Below are positions 1-8,780 of a DNA stretch of 64,000 nt, in pieces. This DNA is from Chloroflexota bacterium (GTDB lineage: Bacteria > Chloroflexota > Anaerolineae > Anaerolineales > Anaerolineaceae): contig JAAZOK010000172.1 of assembly GCA_012797815.1 (NCBI GenBank), positions 1 to 64,000 of the forward strand. The letters are read 5' to 3'. The notes beneath the pieces were generated by a model. The model was given only the letters and a program-made list of their open reading frames with translations. It was not told where the DNA came from and did no database searches. How positions within the stretch are numbered: position 1 is the first letter of the stretch; each line of letters opens with the position of its first letter. A program made the translations under genes and the position numbers.

Positions 1-8
1 AACGGCAT
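1..8 (-). CDS. 5' end of a truncated divergent gene
   Basis: Only the first two codons and part of a third lie in the window. Read on the minus strand, an ATG at 6-8 is preceded five bases upstream by a strong Shine-Dalgarno (ggaggt, complement of 13-19). This implies a gene running leftward off the window, divergent from the ribokinase gene. Its product cannot be known. Confidence is limited because only the start signal is visible. Confidence 0.35.
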
Positions 9-122
9 TTTAACCTCCATTTGATCTGTATTCTATGAGGGTACAATTACATAACCAAAATGTCAATAAGAAAATATATAATTGTATATGGCATTACCTA
101 AAATCACCCCCAGGAGCAAATC

Positions 123-1040
123 ATGAAAATAGTTGTTTTTGGCAGCATCAATATGGATCTGACCGCTTACGTGCCCAAATTACCATTGCCCGGTGAGACC
201 CTGTTGGGAGATTCTTACATCACCGTTCCAGGCGGGAAAGGAAATAATCAAGCAGTAGCTGCCGCCCGGTTAGGGGCAGCAGTGCAGTTTGTAGGGCGAG
301 TAGGTGATGATATCTTCGGTAAACAGGTGCTCAAGATCGTGGCTGCTGAAAACGTGGATGTTTCTCCGGTGGCTGTGGATACAGAAAAAGGAACCGGATT
401 AGCAGTCATCAGCGTGGATAAGAATGCTGAGAACGCTATCACGGTCATCTCAGGAGCAAACTGGACCCTGGGCGACAGCGATGTTGCCAGAGCCGAACAA
501 TGCCTGGATGGTGCCGCCGCATTAATGCTGCAGATCGAAGTTCCATTGGAAGCCAGCCTGCATATCGCCGAGATCGCCCATCAGAGAAACGTAAAAGTGA
601 TCTTTGATCCGGCTCCTGCCGTCTCATTACCCGACAAAGCCTACCAGGTGATCGACTTTATCACTCCCAATGAAACGGAGACGGAGGTTCTGGTCGGCAT
701 CAAACCGCAAAACGAGTCAGAAGCCAAGCAAGCGGCAGCGATCCTGCATCAACGCGGCGTGAAAAATGTGATCATCAAAATGGGTGCCAAGGGAGTTTAT
801 TATGACACCGGTACTGACCAGGGCTTTGTAAAACCCTACCATGTAAAATCCATCGATAGTGTCGCCGCCGGCGATGCTTTCAACGCCGGGTTGACGGTGG
901 CACTGGCAGAAGGAAAAGATATCAAAGAAGCGGTACGCTGGGGAGCAGCAGCCGGCGCAATTGCGACCACCCGCAAGGGCGCGCTACCTGCCATGCCACA
1001 CCGTGAGGAATTGCTCCACCTGATAGCGCAGCAGGGTTGA
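123..1040 (+). CDS. rbsK: Ribokinase (PfkB family)
   Basis: Cytosolic kinase that phosphorylates D-ribose to ribose 5-phosphate with ATP, feeding the pentose phosphate pathway. The 305-residue length is normal for the family. Visible features are the N-terminal substrate-binding GGKGNNQA stretch (about residues 40-47), the central DPAPA segment, and the C-terminal PfkB signature AAGDAFNAGL, whose Asp is the catalytic base. The start follows a caggag ribosome site. The gene is alone in the direction of reading, and a hairpin just after it (1070-1091) ends the transcript. A nucleoside hydrolase and nucleoside importer at the other end of the window would supply ribose, so a role in nucleoside salvage is plausible (inference). 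Confidence 0.93.
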   Translation: MKIVVFGSINMDLTAYVPKLPLPGETLLGDSYITVPGGKGNNQAVAAARLGAAVQFVGRVGDDIFGKQVLKIVAAENVDVSPVAVDTEKGTGLAVISVDKNAENAITVISGANWTLGDSDVARAEQCLDGAAALMLQIEVPLEASLHIAEIAHQRNVKVIFDPAPAVSLPDKAYQVIDFITPNETETEVLVGIKPQNESEAKQAAAILHQRGVKNVIIKMGAKGVYYDTGTDQGFVKPYHVKSIDSVAAGDAFNAGLTVALAEGKDIKEAVRWGAAAGAIATTRKGALPAMPHREELLHLIAQQG

Positions 1041-1063
1041 ACGGAACAATTTTCACCAATAGA

Positions 1064-2017
1064 TCACTCGAGCGGGACCACAATCCCGCTCTTTTTATTT
1101 TTACCCAATCGCAAGATCACCACCCCACCCAACACCAGAGCGCTGCCCAGCAGTTCAAGCGCATGCATGCGTTCACCGAACACCAAAAAAGCGGTGATTG
1201 TGGTGAAAACCGGTTCGGAGGTTGCAATCAAATTGACCACACTGGCAGGAAGATATTGCAAACTGACATTATACAGTCCGAAACCCAGCACGGTTGGTAC
1301 GGCTGCCAGCAAAAATAGCGGCAACCAACCTCTCCAATCGGCTCCCAGCCAGAATAGGTCGGTTGGTTTTTGCGCAATACCCGGAAAACCCAGCGCAGGG
1401 AACATATTCACAATCAGGAGAACAGTTCCGGCAAATGCGAAAGTGAACAGCAGTGTGGTCCAGGGATTCAACCCCCGCTGGGATGCACTTCTGCCCATCA
1501 AGCTGTATGCAGCGTAAGCCAGTCCCGAAAGAATGCCGCTCAAAATACCGACCAGGTTGGTGTGCCAGACCGCCATGTCAAACGCGCCCGACACGAGCAC
1601 ACAACCCGCCAAACTACACAGGATCGCCATGCTCTTGACCCAGGTCAATTCCTCGTTCAAAAGCCATTTACCTAAAATCGCCGTGAAAGCAGCCGAACAA
1701 TAACACAAAACAGTTGCTACTGCTGCGCCGTTAAATGCCACCGACAATGTCCATAAGGAATTGAAGATCGCCAGGATAAACCCATAGATAAGCAAAAATC
1801 CACCCTGTTCCTTATCGATTTTCAATAAATCCCGCTGTCGAAAGAACAAAATGGGAAGGACGGTAATGACCACAAAAAAGTCACGCCAAAATGCCAGCAC
1901 CAGTGCCGGCATATTGTAATTGAGCGTCAGGTAACGGATCAGAATAGCAGTGGAAGATAGAAAGGCAGCGCTCGCCAGTGCAATGAAATAGGCTTTATTG
2001 GCATTATTCTTATTCAT
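1064..2017 (-). CDS. EamA/DMT-family permease
   Basis: A 317-residue integral membrane protein of the drug/metabolite transporter superfamily. It has about ten hydrophobic segments arranged as two repeated EamA domains (roughly residues 10-145 and 160-305). The second half shows the typical run SEPVFTTITAFLVFGERM near the end, and the C-terminus is short and basic (KNKKS). Family members export or import amino acids and other small metabolites; the substrate cannot be deduced here. The gene is monocistronic, divergent from the yhf operon and convergent with rbsK. The last nine codons contain the rbsK terminator hairpin. Confidence 0.88.
   Translation of the reverse strand: MNKNNANKAYFIALASAAFLSSTAILIRYLTLNYNMPALVLAFWRDFFVVITVLPILFFRQRDLLKIDKEQGGFLLIYGFILAIFNSLWTLSVAFNGAAVATVLCYCSAAFTAILGKWLLNEELTWVKSMAILCSLAGCVLVSGAFDMAVWHTNLVGILSGILSGLAYAAYSLMGRSASQRGLNPWTTLLFTFAFAGTVLLIVNMFPALGFPGIAQKPTDLFWLGADWRGWLPLFLLAAVPTVLGFGLYNVSLQYLPASVVNLIATSEPVFTTITAFLVFGERMHALELLGSALVLGGVVILRLGKNKKSGIVVPLE
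1070..1096 (+). terminator. Rho-independent terminator of rbsK
   Basis: An 8-bp perfect GC-rich stem (gagcggga/tcccgctc) with a 6-nt loop is followed by five T residues. It lies 29 bases after the ribokinase stop codon and inside the last codons of the convergent EamA gene, so the C-terminal coding end of that gene doubles as terminator. Confidence 0.85.
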
Positions 2018-2128
2018 GATGGTTGCTCGTGAGTAATGGGTCAGCGCTTGATTATATCGTGATTATGGATGCTTTTATGATTTATGGGTGACATTTTCAT
2101 TGGTGATTCACAACATCCATCCAAAACA

Positions 2129-2156
2129 TTGACTTTTTTCCCATCTTAGTTATAAT
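2129..2156 (+). promoter_or_regulatory. Sigma-70-type promoter of the yhf-mttB operon
   Basis: TTGACT (2129-2134) and a perfect TATAAT (2151-2156) are separated by 16 bases, about 36 bases upstream of the yhfZ start. This is the only good promoter seen before a tightly packed set of nine genes, so it probably drives all of them. Confidence 0.7.
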
Positions 2157-2161
2157 GGTGA

Positions 2162-2181
2162 ATATACAATATTCTGTATTT
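2162..2181. promoter_or_regulatory. Candidate operator upstream of yhfZ
   Basis: An inverted repeat, ATACA-N6-TGTAT (2164-2179), sits at and just after the expected transcription start and before the yhfZ start codon. GntR-type regulators often bind AT-rich half-sites of this size, so autoregulation by YhfZ is a reasonable inference. The region is very AT-rich, so the repeat could be chance. Confidence 0.4.
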
Positions 2182-2192
2182 AGTATTTTATT

Positions 2193-3131
2193 ATGGAAAA
2201 CGATTTACTCAGACCACTCATCTCACAACAGGGCAAAGTTGTTATTGCCTTATCAAAAATCTTTTTAAATTGCAAACCTGCCGAAAAGATCGAACGGTAT
2301 CAAGATTATGCCAAACGATTTAAGGTTGGTGTTGGCACCGTTCAGGCAGCGCTTAAATATTTACAGGACGTAGGTGCCATCAATTTGTCCACGAAAGGTC
2401 ATTTGGGTACATTTATAGAAGACATTAACTACCCACAATTGTGCGCTCTGGCCGGACAAGACATCATTGTGGGTGGGATGCCTCTCCCCTATTCCCGTAG
2501 ATATGAAGGGCTGGCAACGGGTTTAAATAAAGCTTTTACAAGCGCGAACCTTGGAATAAATTTGTTGTTCTCGCGTGGTTCTATGAATCGCATCAAAAAT
2601 CTTATCCAAAATAGATATGATTTTATCGTTCTTTCCAAATATGCCTGCGATTCAGCCATCACGTTTGGTTGGAAAATAAAAAGCATCCTTGAGCTTGGCA
2701 TTGAAACCTATGTAGGACAACACGCTATTTTATTGCGCGATCCTTCCAAGAATACGATCGAGAATGGAATGAAAGTGGGGATTGATCCCGATTCTATTGA
2801 CCAGGTCAATTTATGCAAAGAGATCACCAAGAATCTAACGGTTGAATTTGTAGAAATTAGCTACATGAATTTAAGTACCGCTCTGCAGGAAAATCAAATT
2901 GATGCCACTATTTGGAATACCGATGATTTTGCTGCCAACGGGCAGTCTTTCAAAATCATTTCCATAGAAAAAAATCAGATCACACAAAATCTTGACAATA
3001 CAGTAGCAGTGATCGCCGTAAAGGATGATCACCAGTCCCTAATTCATACTTTTCAATCCAGCATCGATGTCAACCTCATCCTGGAGATTCAGAGGAAAGT
3101 AATGAAAAGGGAAATGCTTCCGATGTATTAA
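2193..3131 (+). CDS. yhfZ: YhfZ-family transcriptional regulator (GntR-like HTH plus binding domain)
   Basis: A 312-residue regulator. Residues about 10-75 form a winged-helix unit (KRFKVGVGTVQAALKYLQDVGA resembles the GntR recognition helix). The rest resembles the YhfZ C-terminal domain, which has a periplasmic-binding-protein-like fold (an internal GIDPDSIDQ segment and an ATIWNTDD segment). It therefore probably senses a small ligand of the pathway encoded downstream. It is the first gene of the operon and overlaps the next gene by one base. In E. coli the homologue also heads the yhf operon, and its ligand is unknown to me. Confidence in family is good; the effector is not identified. 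Confidence 0.8.
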   Translation: MENDLLRPLISQQGKVVIALSKIFLNCKPAEKIERYQDYAKRFKVGVGTVQAALKYLQDVGAINLSTKGHLGTFIEDINYPQLCALAGQDIIVGGMPLPYSRRYEGLATGLNKAFTSANLGINLLFSRGSMNRIKNLIQNRYDFIVLSKYACDSAITFGWKIKSILELGIETYVGQHAILLRDPSKNTIENGMKVGIDPDSIDQVNLCKEITKNLTVEFVEISYMNLSTALQENQIDATIWNTDDFAANGQSFKIISIEKNQITQNLDNTVAVIAVKDDHQSLIHTFQSSIDVNLILEIQRKVMKREMLPMY

Positions 3132-3529
3132 TGGGAGGAAATTTGTCTTTCAATCATCGCTTCGATATTTTACTTGAAAGTAAGCTAACTTCGCCCGAAT
3201 CAATTCACATTACTAATGAAGTCATTGGACGAATTGAGAGCCATTATCAGATCAAACTAGACGAAGAAAATGGCGCTTCCCTCGTTACTCACCTGGCAAT
3301 CACCATAAAAAAGCTCCTTTCTTCAGAATATTTAAATGAGATACCGGAAATCTGTAAAACAGAAGCCCTGACATTCATCGAAGAACATGAATTTGCCATG
3401 GAGCTATCTCGATTCATTCAGAATTTTTATCAAATCGATTTCAACCAAAGTGAAATCGCATTCCTTACCATTCATTTAAAGAACATAACCCAACACTTCG
3501 ATAGGAAGGAGGGCAAAAAAGAACAATAG
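3131..3529 (+). CDS. yhfY: PRD-domain protein (YhfY-like)
   Basis: A 132-residue protein consisting of little more than one PTS regulation domain. Two helical halves carry histidines at conserved spacing (LVTHLAITIKK and FLTIHLKNITQHF). PRDs are usually phosphorylated by PTS proteins and control antiterminators or activators, but here no DNA- or RNA-binding part is attached, as in E. coli YhfY. The ATG overlaps the yhfZ stop. An in-frame TTG at 3143, directly after a strong gggagg site, may be the real start. It is presumably a modulator of the operon (inference). Confidence 0.75.
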   Translation: MGGNLSFNHRFDILLESKLTSPESIHITNEVIGRIESHYQIKLDEENGASLVTHLAITIKKLLSSEYLNEIPEICKTEALTFIEEHEFAMELSRFIQNFYQIDFNQSEIAFLTIHLKNITQHFDRKEGKKEQ

Positions 3530-3557
3530 TTAATTCATTTATTAAGGAGGAAGGATC

Positions 3558-3932
3558 ATGATTAAGGTCAATATCGGAGGAATGAATACACAAGAAATTA
3601 AAAGTCTAGTAGAGCAAGTTGCTGAAGGGAAAATCGAAGCAAAACTCACATCTGACATCAGCGGGGTACAAGAGGTAGCCAAAGGTGAAGCTGATTACTA
3701 TATCGGAGCTTGTGCCACCGGTGGCGGGGGCGCCATCGCGATGGCAATTGCCATTCTTGGATATTCAAAATGCTTTACTGCCAGCATGCCCGGAAAGCCT
3801 CCGCGCGAAGAAGAAGTTGAAAAAGCGGTCCGGGATGGAAAGAAAGCTTTTGGATTTACCTGTGATCATGTGCAACTAGCGGTACCCATGATTGTGAAAG
3901 CTATTTTAGAAACCTCTTCAGCAAAAGAATAA
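3558..3932 (+). CDS. yhfU: DUF2620 family protein (YhfU-like)
   Basis: A 124-residue small soluble protein recognised as YhfU/DUF2620. It opens with a beta-strand (IKVNIGG) and contains a striking glycine-rich ACATGGGGAIAMAIAILG stretch (about residues 51-68). The start follows an ideal aaggaggaagg site. In the yhf set it is always next to the YhfT membrane protein, as here (15 bases before it). That pairing suggests a cytosolic component working with YhfT in a manner reminiscent of PTS IIB with IIC; this functional reading is inference, since the biochemistry is not known to me. Confidence 0.78.
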   Translation: MIKVNIGGMNTQEIKSLVEQVAEGKIEAKLTSDISGVQEVAKGEADYYIGACATGGGGAIAMAIAILGYSKCFTASMPGKPPREEEVEKAVRDGKKAFGFTCDHVQLAVPMIVKAILETSSAKE

Positions 3933-3947
3933 TATGGAGGAATAAAA

Positions 3948-5252
3948 ATGTCCGTAATAAAAATCGTTGTTGTAGCCATTGCAGGTGCGCTCGGTTCCGC
4001 TCTGGCAAATCGGGGAATTGCGGTCTATCATGATGGTCTCAGACCGATCATGCCCGAATTGATCGAAGGACGCATGAAAAGAGTTGAACTGGCGACCATC
4101 GCATTTGGTTTAAGTTTTGGTCTGGTGATCGGATTTGGCATCCCATTCTCACTCACCTCATCCATCATTCTCGTTCACAGCCTGTGGCTTGGAACAGATA
4201 TCATTGGGACGTGGTTCCCTGGTACCTTCGAAAAGGGGTGGATGAAAGACAAGAAGAGCATGTGGGGATTTATTGGTTCGCTCGTTGTCGGTGGTGTCTA
4301 TGGCGCACTGCTGGTAGTTGGGCTACAAGCTATTGTGAATTTGTTCGAGAAACTCCCCATCAACTTCTTTGGTTCTCTCGGTTCACTGGGTGACCCCATC
4401 ATCTATGCCTTCGCCATCTTCCCGGCTGTTGCCGTAGCCATGCAATTCGGAATCACAAAAGGGCTCATCACTTTTGCGCTGACCATACTGGCACGCCAGA
4501 TCGCTTCAACCGCCGGGCTCTCCAGCGCTGATGGTATTGCTCTGGCAGTCGGTATCTTAGTTCTAATGGCTTTCGCCATCGCTGATAAGCCAAAAGGTGA
4601 GAAGAAAACCGAATCTGGTATGCAAGCTTTATTTACCGAACGCGCAAACCGTATTAAGAAAAATCTTCCCTATATCGCTTTAATGGGTGCCGTTTATGGC
4701 ATCGCCTGTAACTTGGCGGTTATGATGGAAGGTCCACAATCCATTACCGCATTAGCCGCAGGCGATCGAGCAGCAGCGACCAGCATTACGGTCGCTCGGG
4801 CTATTTCATTCATTCCACTAAAAGCGATGACTTCTCTTACCTCAGGTGTCTTCGCTATTGATGGATTTGGATTCGTCGCAACGGTCGGCTTGCTCTCTCC
4901 CAGTTGGATCATCGCCGCTATTGCCGGTGCTGCCACCATGAGCCTCGAAGCATATAGTCTTGTATTTATCGGAAAACTATTGGATAAATTCCCGGGTGTT
5001 CGCAACGCAGCCGATAACATTCGCACATCGATGACCAAGCTGCTTGAGGTTGCCACCCTGGTAGGTTCCATGATCGCCGCTAACACGATGGCTCCCGGGC
5101 TCGGGTTCCTTGTCGTCGCCGGTGCTTACATGTTAAACGAAATTACCGGAACCCGTATTGTACGCATGGCAATTGGACCAATTGCAGCCATTTTCACGGG
5201 TGTCTTGATCAACATTCTGGCTGTGGTTGGTTTGTATATCCCAGCTGCATAA
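3948..5252 (+). CDS. yhfT: YhfT-family membrane transporter
   Basis: A 434-residue polytopic membrane protein with ten or more hydrophobic segments. It starts with a membrane segment rich in small residues (VVVAIAGALGSALANRG) and has a central charged loop (DKPKGEKKTESG, about residues 210-221). It corresponds to E. coli YhfT, annotated as a putative transporter of unknown substrate. The gene follows yhfU by 15 bases with an aggag site. As the only transporter in the operon it is the natural importer of the substrate acted on by YhfS, YhfX, YhfW and the methyltransferase (inference). Confidence 0.8.
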   Translation: MSVIKIVVVAIAGALGSALANRGIAVYHDGLRPIMPELIEGRMKRVELATIAFGLSFGLVIGFGIPFSLTSSIILVHSLWLGTDIIGTWFPGTFEKGWMKDKKSMWGFIGSLVVGGVYGALLVVGLQAIVNLFEKLPINFFGSLGSLGDPIIYAFAIFPAVAVAMQFGITKGLITFALTILARQIASTAGLSSADGIALAVGILVLMAFAIADKPKGEKKTESGMQALFTERANRIKKNLPYIALMGAVYGIACNLAVMMEGPQSITALAAGDRAAATSITVARAISFIPLKAMTSLTSGVFAIDGFGFVATVGLLSPSWIIAAIAGAATMSLEAYSLVFIGKLLDKFPGVRNAADNIRTSMTKLLEVATLVGSMIAANTMAPGLGFLVVAGAYMLNEITGTRIVRMAIGPIAAIFTGVLINILAVVGLYIPAA

Positions 5253-5278
5253 AAGTATATTTCCTTCCTTAACAAGTC

Positions 5279-6370
5279 ATGAAAACATTCCCTATTGACC
5301 AAATTACAGTAGACAAGGCGAAACTAATGCAGTTTCGCCTTGTCGAATGCATCTCGCACCATTTTGATGGCGAATCTATTTTGGACGCCGGCGACTATGG
5401 AGTTAATCAAAAAACCGGCCGTCCTCAGCACACCGTAAAAGCGGAAAAAGTCCTGGCTGAGTTCTTTCACTCTGAAGATGCTTGTCTGGTGCGCGGATCA
5501 GGGACAGGCGCCATTCGCTCTTTGCTCATGTCTGTTGCTAATCCAACCCAAGAAATATTGCTTCATAAAGCGCCTATTTATCCAACCACAGCCGTAACCA
5601 TCCGTGCCATGGGGTTAAAACCTGTTTTCATTGATCTGAACCATCCTCAGGAGATCAATAAAGCAGAAGTCGCCAGAGTTGATCTTGGCATTATTCAGCA
5701 CGCCCGTCAGCAATTAGAGGACCGGTATTCTTTAGGTGAGGCTATAGCCTTCCTAAAAGAGATCAATCCTGCGCTCTTTCTCATCACTGATGAAAATTAC
5801 CTTGTCTGCAAGGTTGAACAGATAGGAGTCGAACTCAGGGCAGATGCATCGGCATTTTCCGCTTTTAAATTATTTGGACCCGAAGGAATTGGGGTTGTCC
5901 TCAGTTCCCATAAAGTAATCCAAGCCATCAGAAAAGATCTTTACTCAGGAGGATCACAAATCCAGGGAGTAGAAGCACTAGACACGTTACGCTCTATGAC
6001 CCTTGCGCCTGTTGCTTTTGCTATTCAAAAAGAAATAGTAGACGAAACCGTAAAATATATCAACGAAAATAAAATATCCGGAATAAAAAATGCATTCGTC
6101 GCAAACGCCCAATCCCGGGTGATCCTGGTGGAATTTGAAGATCCTATTGCAAAAAAAGTTCTTAAAAATGCCGTCAAATTAGGGGCTGCACCTCACCCTG
6201 TTGGGTCTGAATCGAGATACGAAATTGCCCCCATGTTTTACCGTGTGTCAGGAACATTTCTGTTGGAAAATCCGTCATTGGCAGATTTCATGATCCGTAT
6301 CAATCCCATGCGTAGTGGTTCAGATTTAATTGTCAGTATTTTAACGAAATCGATTGAACAGGCAGGATAA
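5279..6370 (+). CDS. yhfS: YhfS-like PLP-dependent aminotransferase-fold enzyme
   Basis: A 363-residue fold-type I PLP enzyme. The probable Schiff-base lysine is K197 in SAFSAFKLFGPEGIG, a context like that of selenocysteine synthase/cysteine desulfurase relatives. A cofactor-phosphate loop is seen at RGSGTGAIRS (about residues 72-81) and the aspartate-like position near ITDENYL. Family members perform beta- or gamma-eliminations, transaminations or aldol cleavage on amino acids; the exact reaction is unknown. It lies between the YhfT transporter and the YhfX racemase-like enzyme and shares zero spacing with the latter, so the two probably act in sequence on an amino-acid-like substrate. Confidence 0.78.
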   Translation: MKTFPIDQITVDKAKLMQFRLVECISHHFDGESILDAGDYGVNQKTGRPQHTVKAEKVLAEFFHSEDACLVRGSGTGAIRSLLMSVANPTQEILLHKAPIYPTTAVTIRAMGLKPVFIDLNHPQEINKAEVARVDLGIIQHARQQLEDRYSLGEAIAFLKEINPALFLITDENYLVCKVEQIGVELRADASAFSAFKLFGPEGIGVVLSSHKVIQAIRKDLYSGGSQIQGVEALDTLRSMTLAPVAFAIQKEIVDETVKYINENKISGIKNAFVANAQSRVILVEFEDPIAKKVLKNAVKLGAAPHPVGSESRYEIAPMFYRVSGTFLLENPSLADFMIRINPMRSGSDLIVSILTKSIEQAG

Positions 6371-7549
6371 ATGATGTTTTTAAGTCAAATAGGAAAAAAT
6401 AATCCCGACCTTATTTCGGTCGCCCTGGAATTTCACCGGTCCGGGAAAATTCCGCCCAGTTGTTTTGTAATCGATCTGGATATGGTGGCAAAAAACACCC
6501 AAATATTAGCACAATCTGCATACGAGCATAAGCTATCGCTATATTTCATAACGAAACAGGTCGGGTTTAACCCGGTATTTGCCAAAGCAGTAAACAAACA
6601 CGGGATCCTAAAAGCAGTAGCAGTTGATTGGAATGAAGCTTTCAGTCTAATAAAAAATAATATTCCGCTTGGACATATCGGACACCTGGTGCAGATTCCA
6701 AATAAATATTTATCACCGTTGCTGCGCGCAAAACCGGAAGTAATCACGGTTTTTTCAGTTGAAAAAGCCCACCAATTGGCACAGATAGCGCAAAACGAAA
6801 ATTTAGAACTTAATTTATTAATTCGTGTGGTTGATGACCAAGATTTTCTATATTCGGGGCAAACCGGGGGAATCGCTTCCAAGGATCTCGAAAAAAGCCT
6901 GGACACAATAAATACTTTCCCCAATATAAAAATTGCTGGCGTAACCGCATTCCCATGTACGATTTTTGATATATCGAAAAACAAATTTGTCCCAACCCAG
7001 AATTTGTACACATTGAACAAAGCCGCTGAAACCATTGCAAAACACTATCGGAATGAGCAGCTACAAATCAATGCGCCCGGGAATTCATGTTCAGCCACAT
7101 TTCCTTTAATTCGTGAATATGGGGCAACACACGCCGAACCCGGAAATGCTCTGACCGGGACAACACCACTCCATGCACTTTGCAGTCAGCCTGAAAAACC
7201 GGCTCTGATTCATGTAACAGAAATTTCCCACGAGTTCGAGAACACTTACTATTGTTATGGTGGAGGGCTTTACCGACGCTCTGTTGTCACAAAAGCGCTG
7301 GTCGGCAATGATCCGAAGAAACTAACCGAAGCAAAAGTAATTTCACCGGAAAAAACATCCATTGATTATTACGTTGGATTGAAAACCGATGGGAGAGAAC
7401 AATTCAATATTGGCGATTCCGTGCTCTGGTCATCCAGAGCCCAGTTGTTTGTAACACGCTCATCCGTGGCAGTGGTCAGGGGCATTCAAGAAAACAATCC
7501 TGAATTAGTTGGAATCTTTAACCCTTTTGGGCAAAGAATCGATCAATAA
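6371..7549 (+). CDS. yhfX: YhfX-like alanine racemase-fold PLP enzyme
   Basis: A 392-residue fold-type III PLP enzyme similar to alanine racemase. The expected PLP lysine is K62 in LYFITKQVGFNP, at the end of the first beta-strand of the TIM barrel. The C-terminal beta domain includes the YYCYGGGLYRRS stretch. In E. coli the homologue YhfX is a putative racemase. It may interconvert the stereochemistry of an amino acid or catalyse a related decarboxylation. The start codon follows the yhfS stop directly, indicating translational coupling. The substrate is not identified. Confidence 0.8.
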   Translation: MMFLSQIGKNNPDLISVALEFHRSGKIPPSCFVIDLDMVAKNTQILAQSAYEHKLSLYFITKQVGFNPVFAKAVNKHGILKAVAVDWNEAFSLIKNNIPLGHIGHLVQIPNKYLSPLLRAKPEVITVFSVEKAHQLAQIAQNENLELNLLIRVVDDQDFLYSGQTGGIASKDLEKSLDTINTFPNIKIAGVTAFPCTIFDISKNKFVPTQNLYTLNKAAETIAKHYRNEQLQINAPGNSCSATFPLIREYGATHAEPGNALTGTTPLHALCSQPEKPALIHVTEISHEFENTYYCYGGGLYRRSVVTKALVGNDPKKLTEAKVISPEKTSIDYYVGLKTDGREQFNIGDSVLWSSRAQLFVTRSSVAVVRGIQENNPELVGIFNPFGQRIDQ

Positions 7550-7559
7550 ACGTGATGCT

Positions 7560-8780
7560 ATGAAACGTGCATTATTGCTTGTATTAGACGGATTGGGCAT
7601 CGGTGCGATGCCCGATGTATTTCAAACAAGGAGCCAGGATATTCCCGCTAATACTCTCGAATGTATCTTACGGCATCATCCTGACCTCGCAATTCCAACA
7701 CTAACTCGTTTAGGATTGTTAAACAGTCTACGTCATTTACCGGAAAAATCTATCGATCTGATTGCCAGCTGGGGATGGTGCAGTCTGGCTTATCAAGGAG
7801 CAGACAGCTATCTCGGACACCAGGAGATAATGGGCGCCATTCCACTGGATCCCCAAAAGACTTTAATCAGTGAGAAAGCAGATGAGTTTGAAAACATATT
7901 AAAAAGACGGGGTTATGCTGTCTCAAGACCATTCTCCGGAAAACCGCTCCTATGTATCAATGACGCGATCATCATCGCCGATAATCTTGAGGCGGATGCC
8001 GGACAAAACATTAATCTAACCGTCTGTACAGATCGAATTGATTTTGACGAAGCTATTAGTATCGGAAAAACAATCCGCAGGAATATTCAAGTTGCCCGCG
8101 TCATTGTATTTGGTGGTCCCGGACTGACCCTCTCGAAAATTCTAGCGCACATCGAAGAACGAAAAAACGGGCAAATAGGTATTAATAGCCCGGCGCTTGG
8201 TGTCTATAACGAAAATCTATTGGTAAAACACCTGGGGTTCGGAGTAAACCCGGATTTGCAGGCTGCCTCCATTTTCGCCCGGGCCGATAAAGAGGTATTT
8301 CTGGATGGCAAGATGGCAGACCTGATCGATTGCGATCAAGCCATACGCAACCCAATTGTCGAAACACACAAACTGTGTAATTGCATCCAAGCACAATTCA
8401 AAGCCATGAAAAGTGGATTTATTGCCGCCACAGTCCAGGAAACCGATCTGGCTGCTCATGGAGGCGAGATAGATAGATTCGCTACTATTCTCGAAACGGT
8501 TGATAAATTCTTATGGGAGTTTTTATCCCAAATGGATTCGGAAGACCTGCTTATCATCACCGCAGATCACGGCAACGATCCTGGATTGAAAACAGGATTG
8601 CACACCCGTGAGATGACGCCGCTGCTTGTATACTCCCCCACCCTTCCAGCCATACCGCTGGGAAGTCGAGATAGTTTATCCGATGTGGGAGCATCGCTGG
8701 TTGATTATTTCAACCTCCCTAAAACACAAAACGGAAAATCTTTCATCACTGAAATATATAGAGGAAAAAATGAAATTTGA
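7560..8780 (+). CDS. yhfW: YhfW-like phosphopentomutase-family metalloenzyme
   Basis: A 406-residue member of the alkaline phosphatase superfamily resembling phosphopentomutase (DeoB). The N-terminus LLLVLDGLGIGAMPD carries the first metal ligand (D10). A GHQEIMG loop follows, and the C-terminal ITADHGNDPG and HTREMTPLLVY motifs supply further metal ligands. True phosphopentomutases move phosphate on ribose or deoxyribose; the YhfW branch has an unknown substrate. The ATG at 7560 was chosen because homology begins there. The 3' end overlaps the methyltransferase gene by 11 bases, tying the yhf genes to the methyltransfer genes. Confidence 0.8.
   Translation: MKRALLLVLDGLGIGAMPDVFQTRSQDIPANTLECILRHHPDLAIPTLTRLGLLNSLRHLPEKSIDLIASWGWCSLAYQGADSYLGHQEIMGAIPLDPQKTLISEKADEFENILKRRGYAVSRPFSGKPLLCINDAIIIADNLEADAGQNINLTVCTDRIDFDEAISIGKTIRRNIQVARVIVFGGPGLTLSKILAHIEERKNGQIGINSPALGVYNENLLVKHLGFGVNPDLQAASIFARADKEVFLDGKMADLIDCDQAIRNPIVETHKLCNCIQAQFKAMKSGFIAATVQETDLAAHGGEIDRFATILETVDKFLWEFLSQMDSEDLLIITADHGNDPGLKTGLHTREMTPLLVYSPTLPAIPLGSRDSLSDVGASLVDYFNLPKTQNGKSFITEIYRGKNEI

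Noticed and set aside
6433-7045. Up to 200-codon minus-strand frames within yhfX
   Set aside because: No start signals or recognisable domains, and they are fully inside a well-supported PLP enzyme gene.
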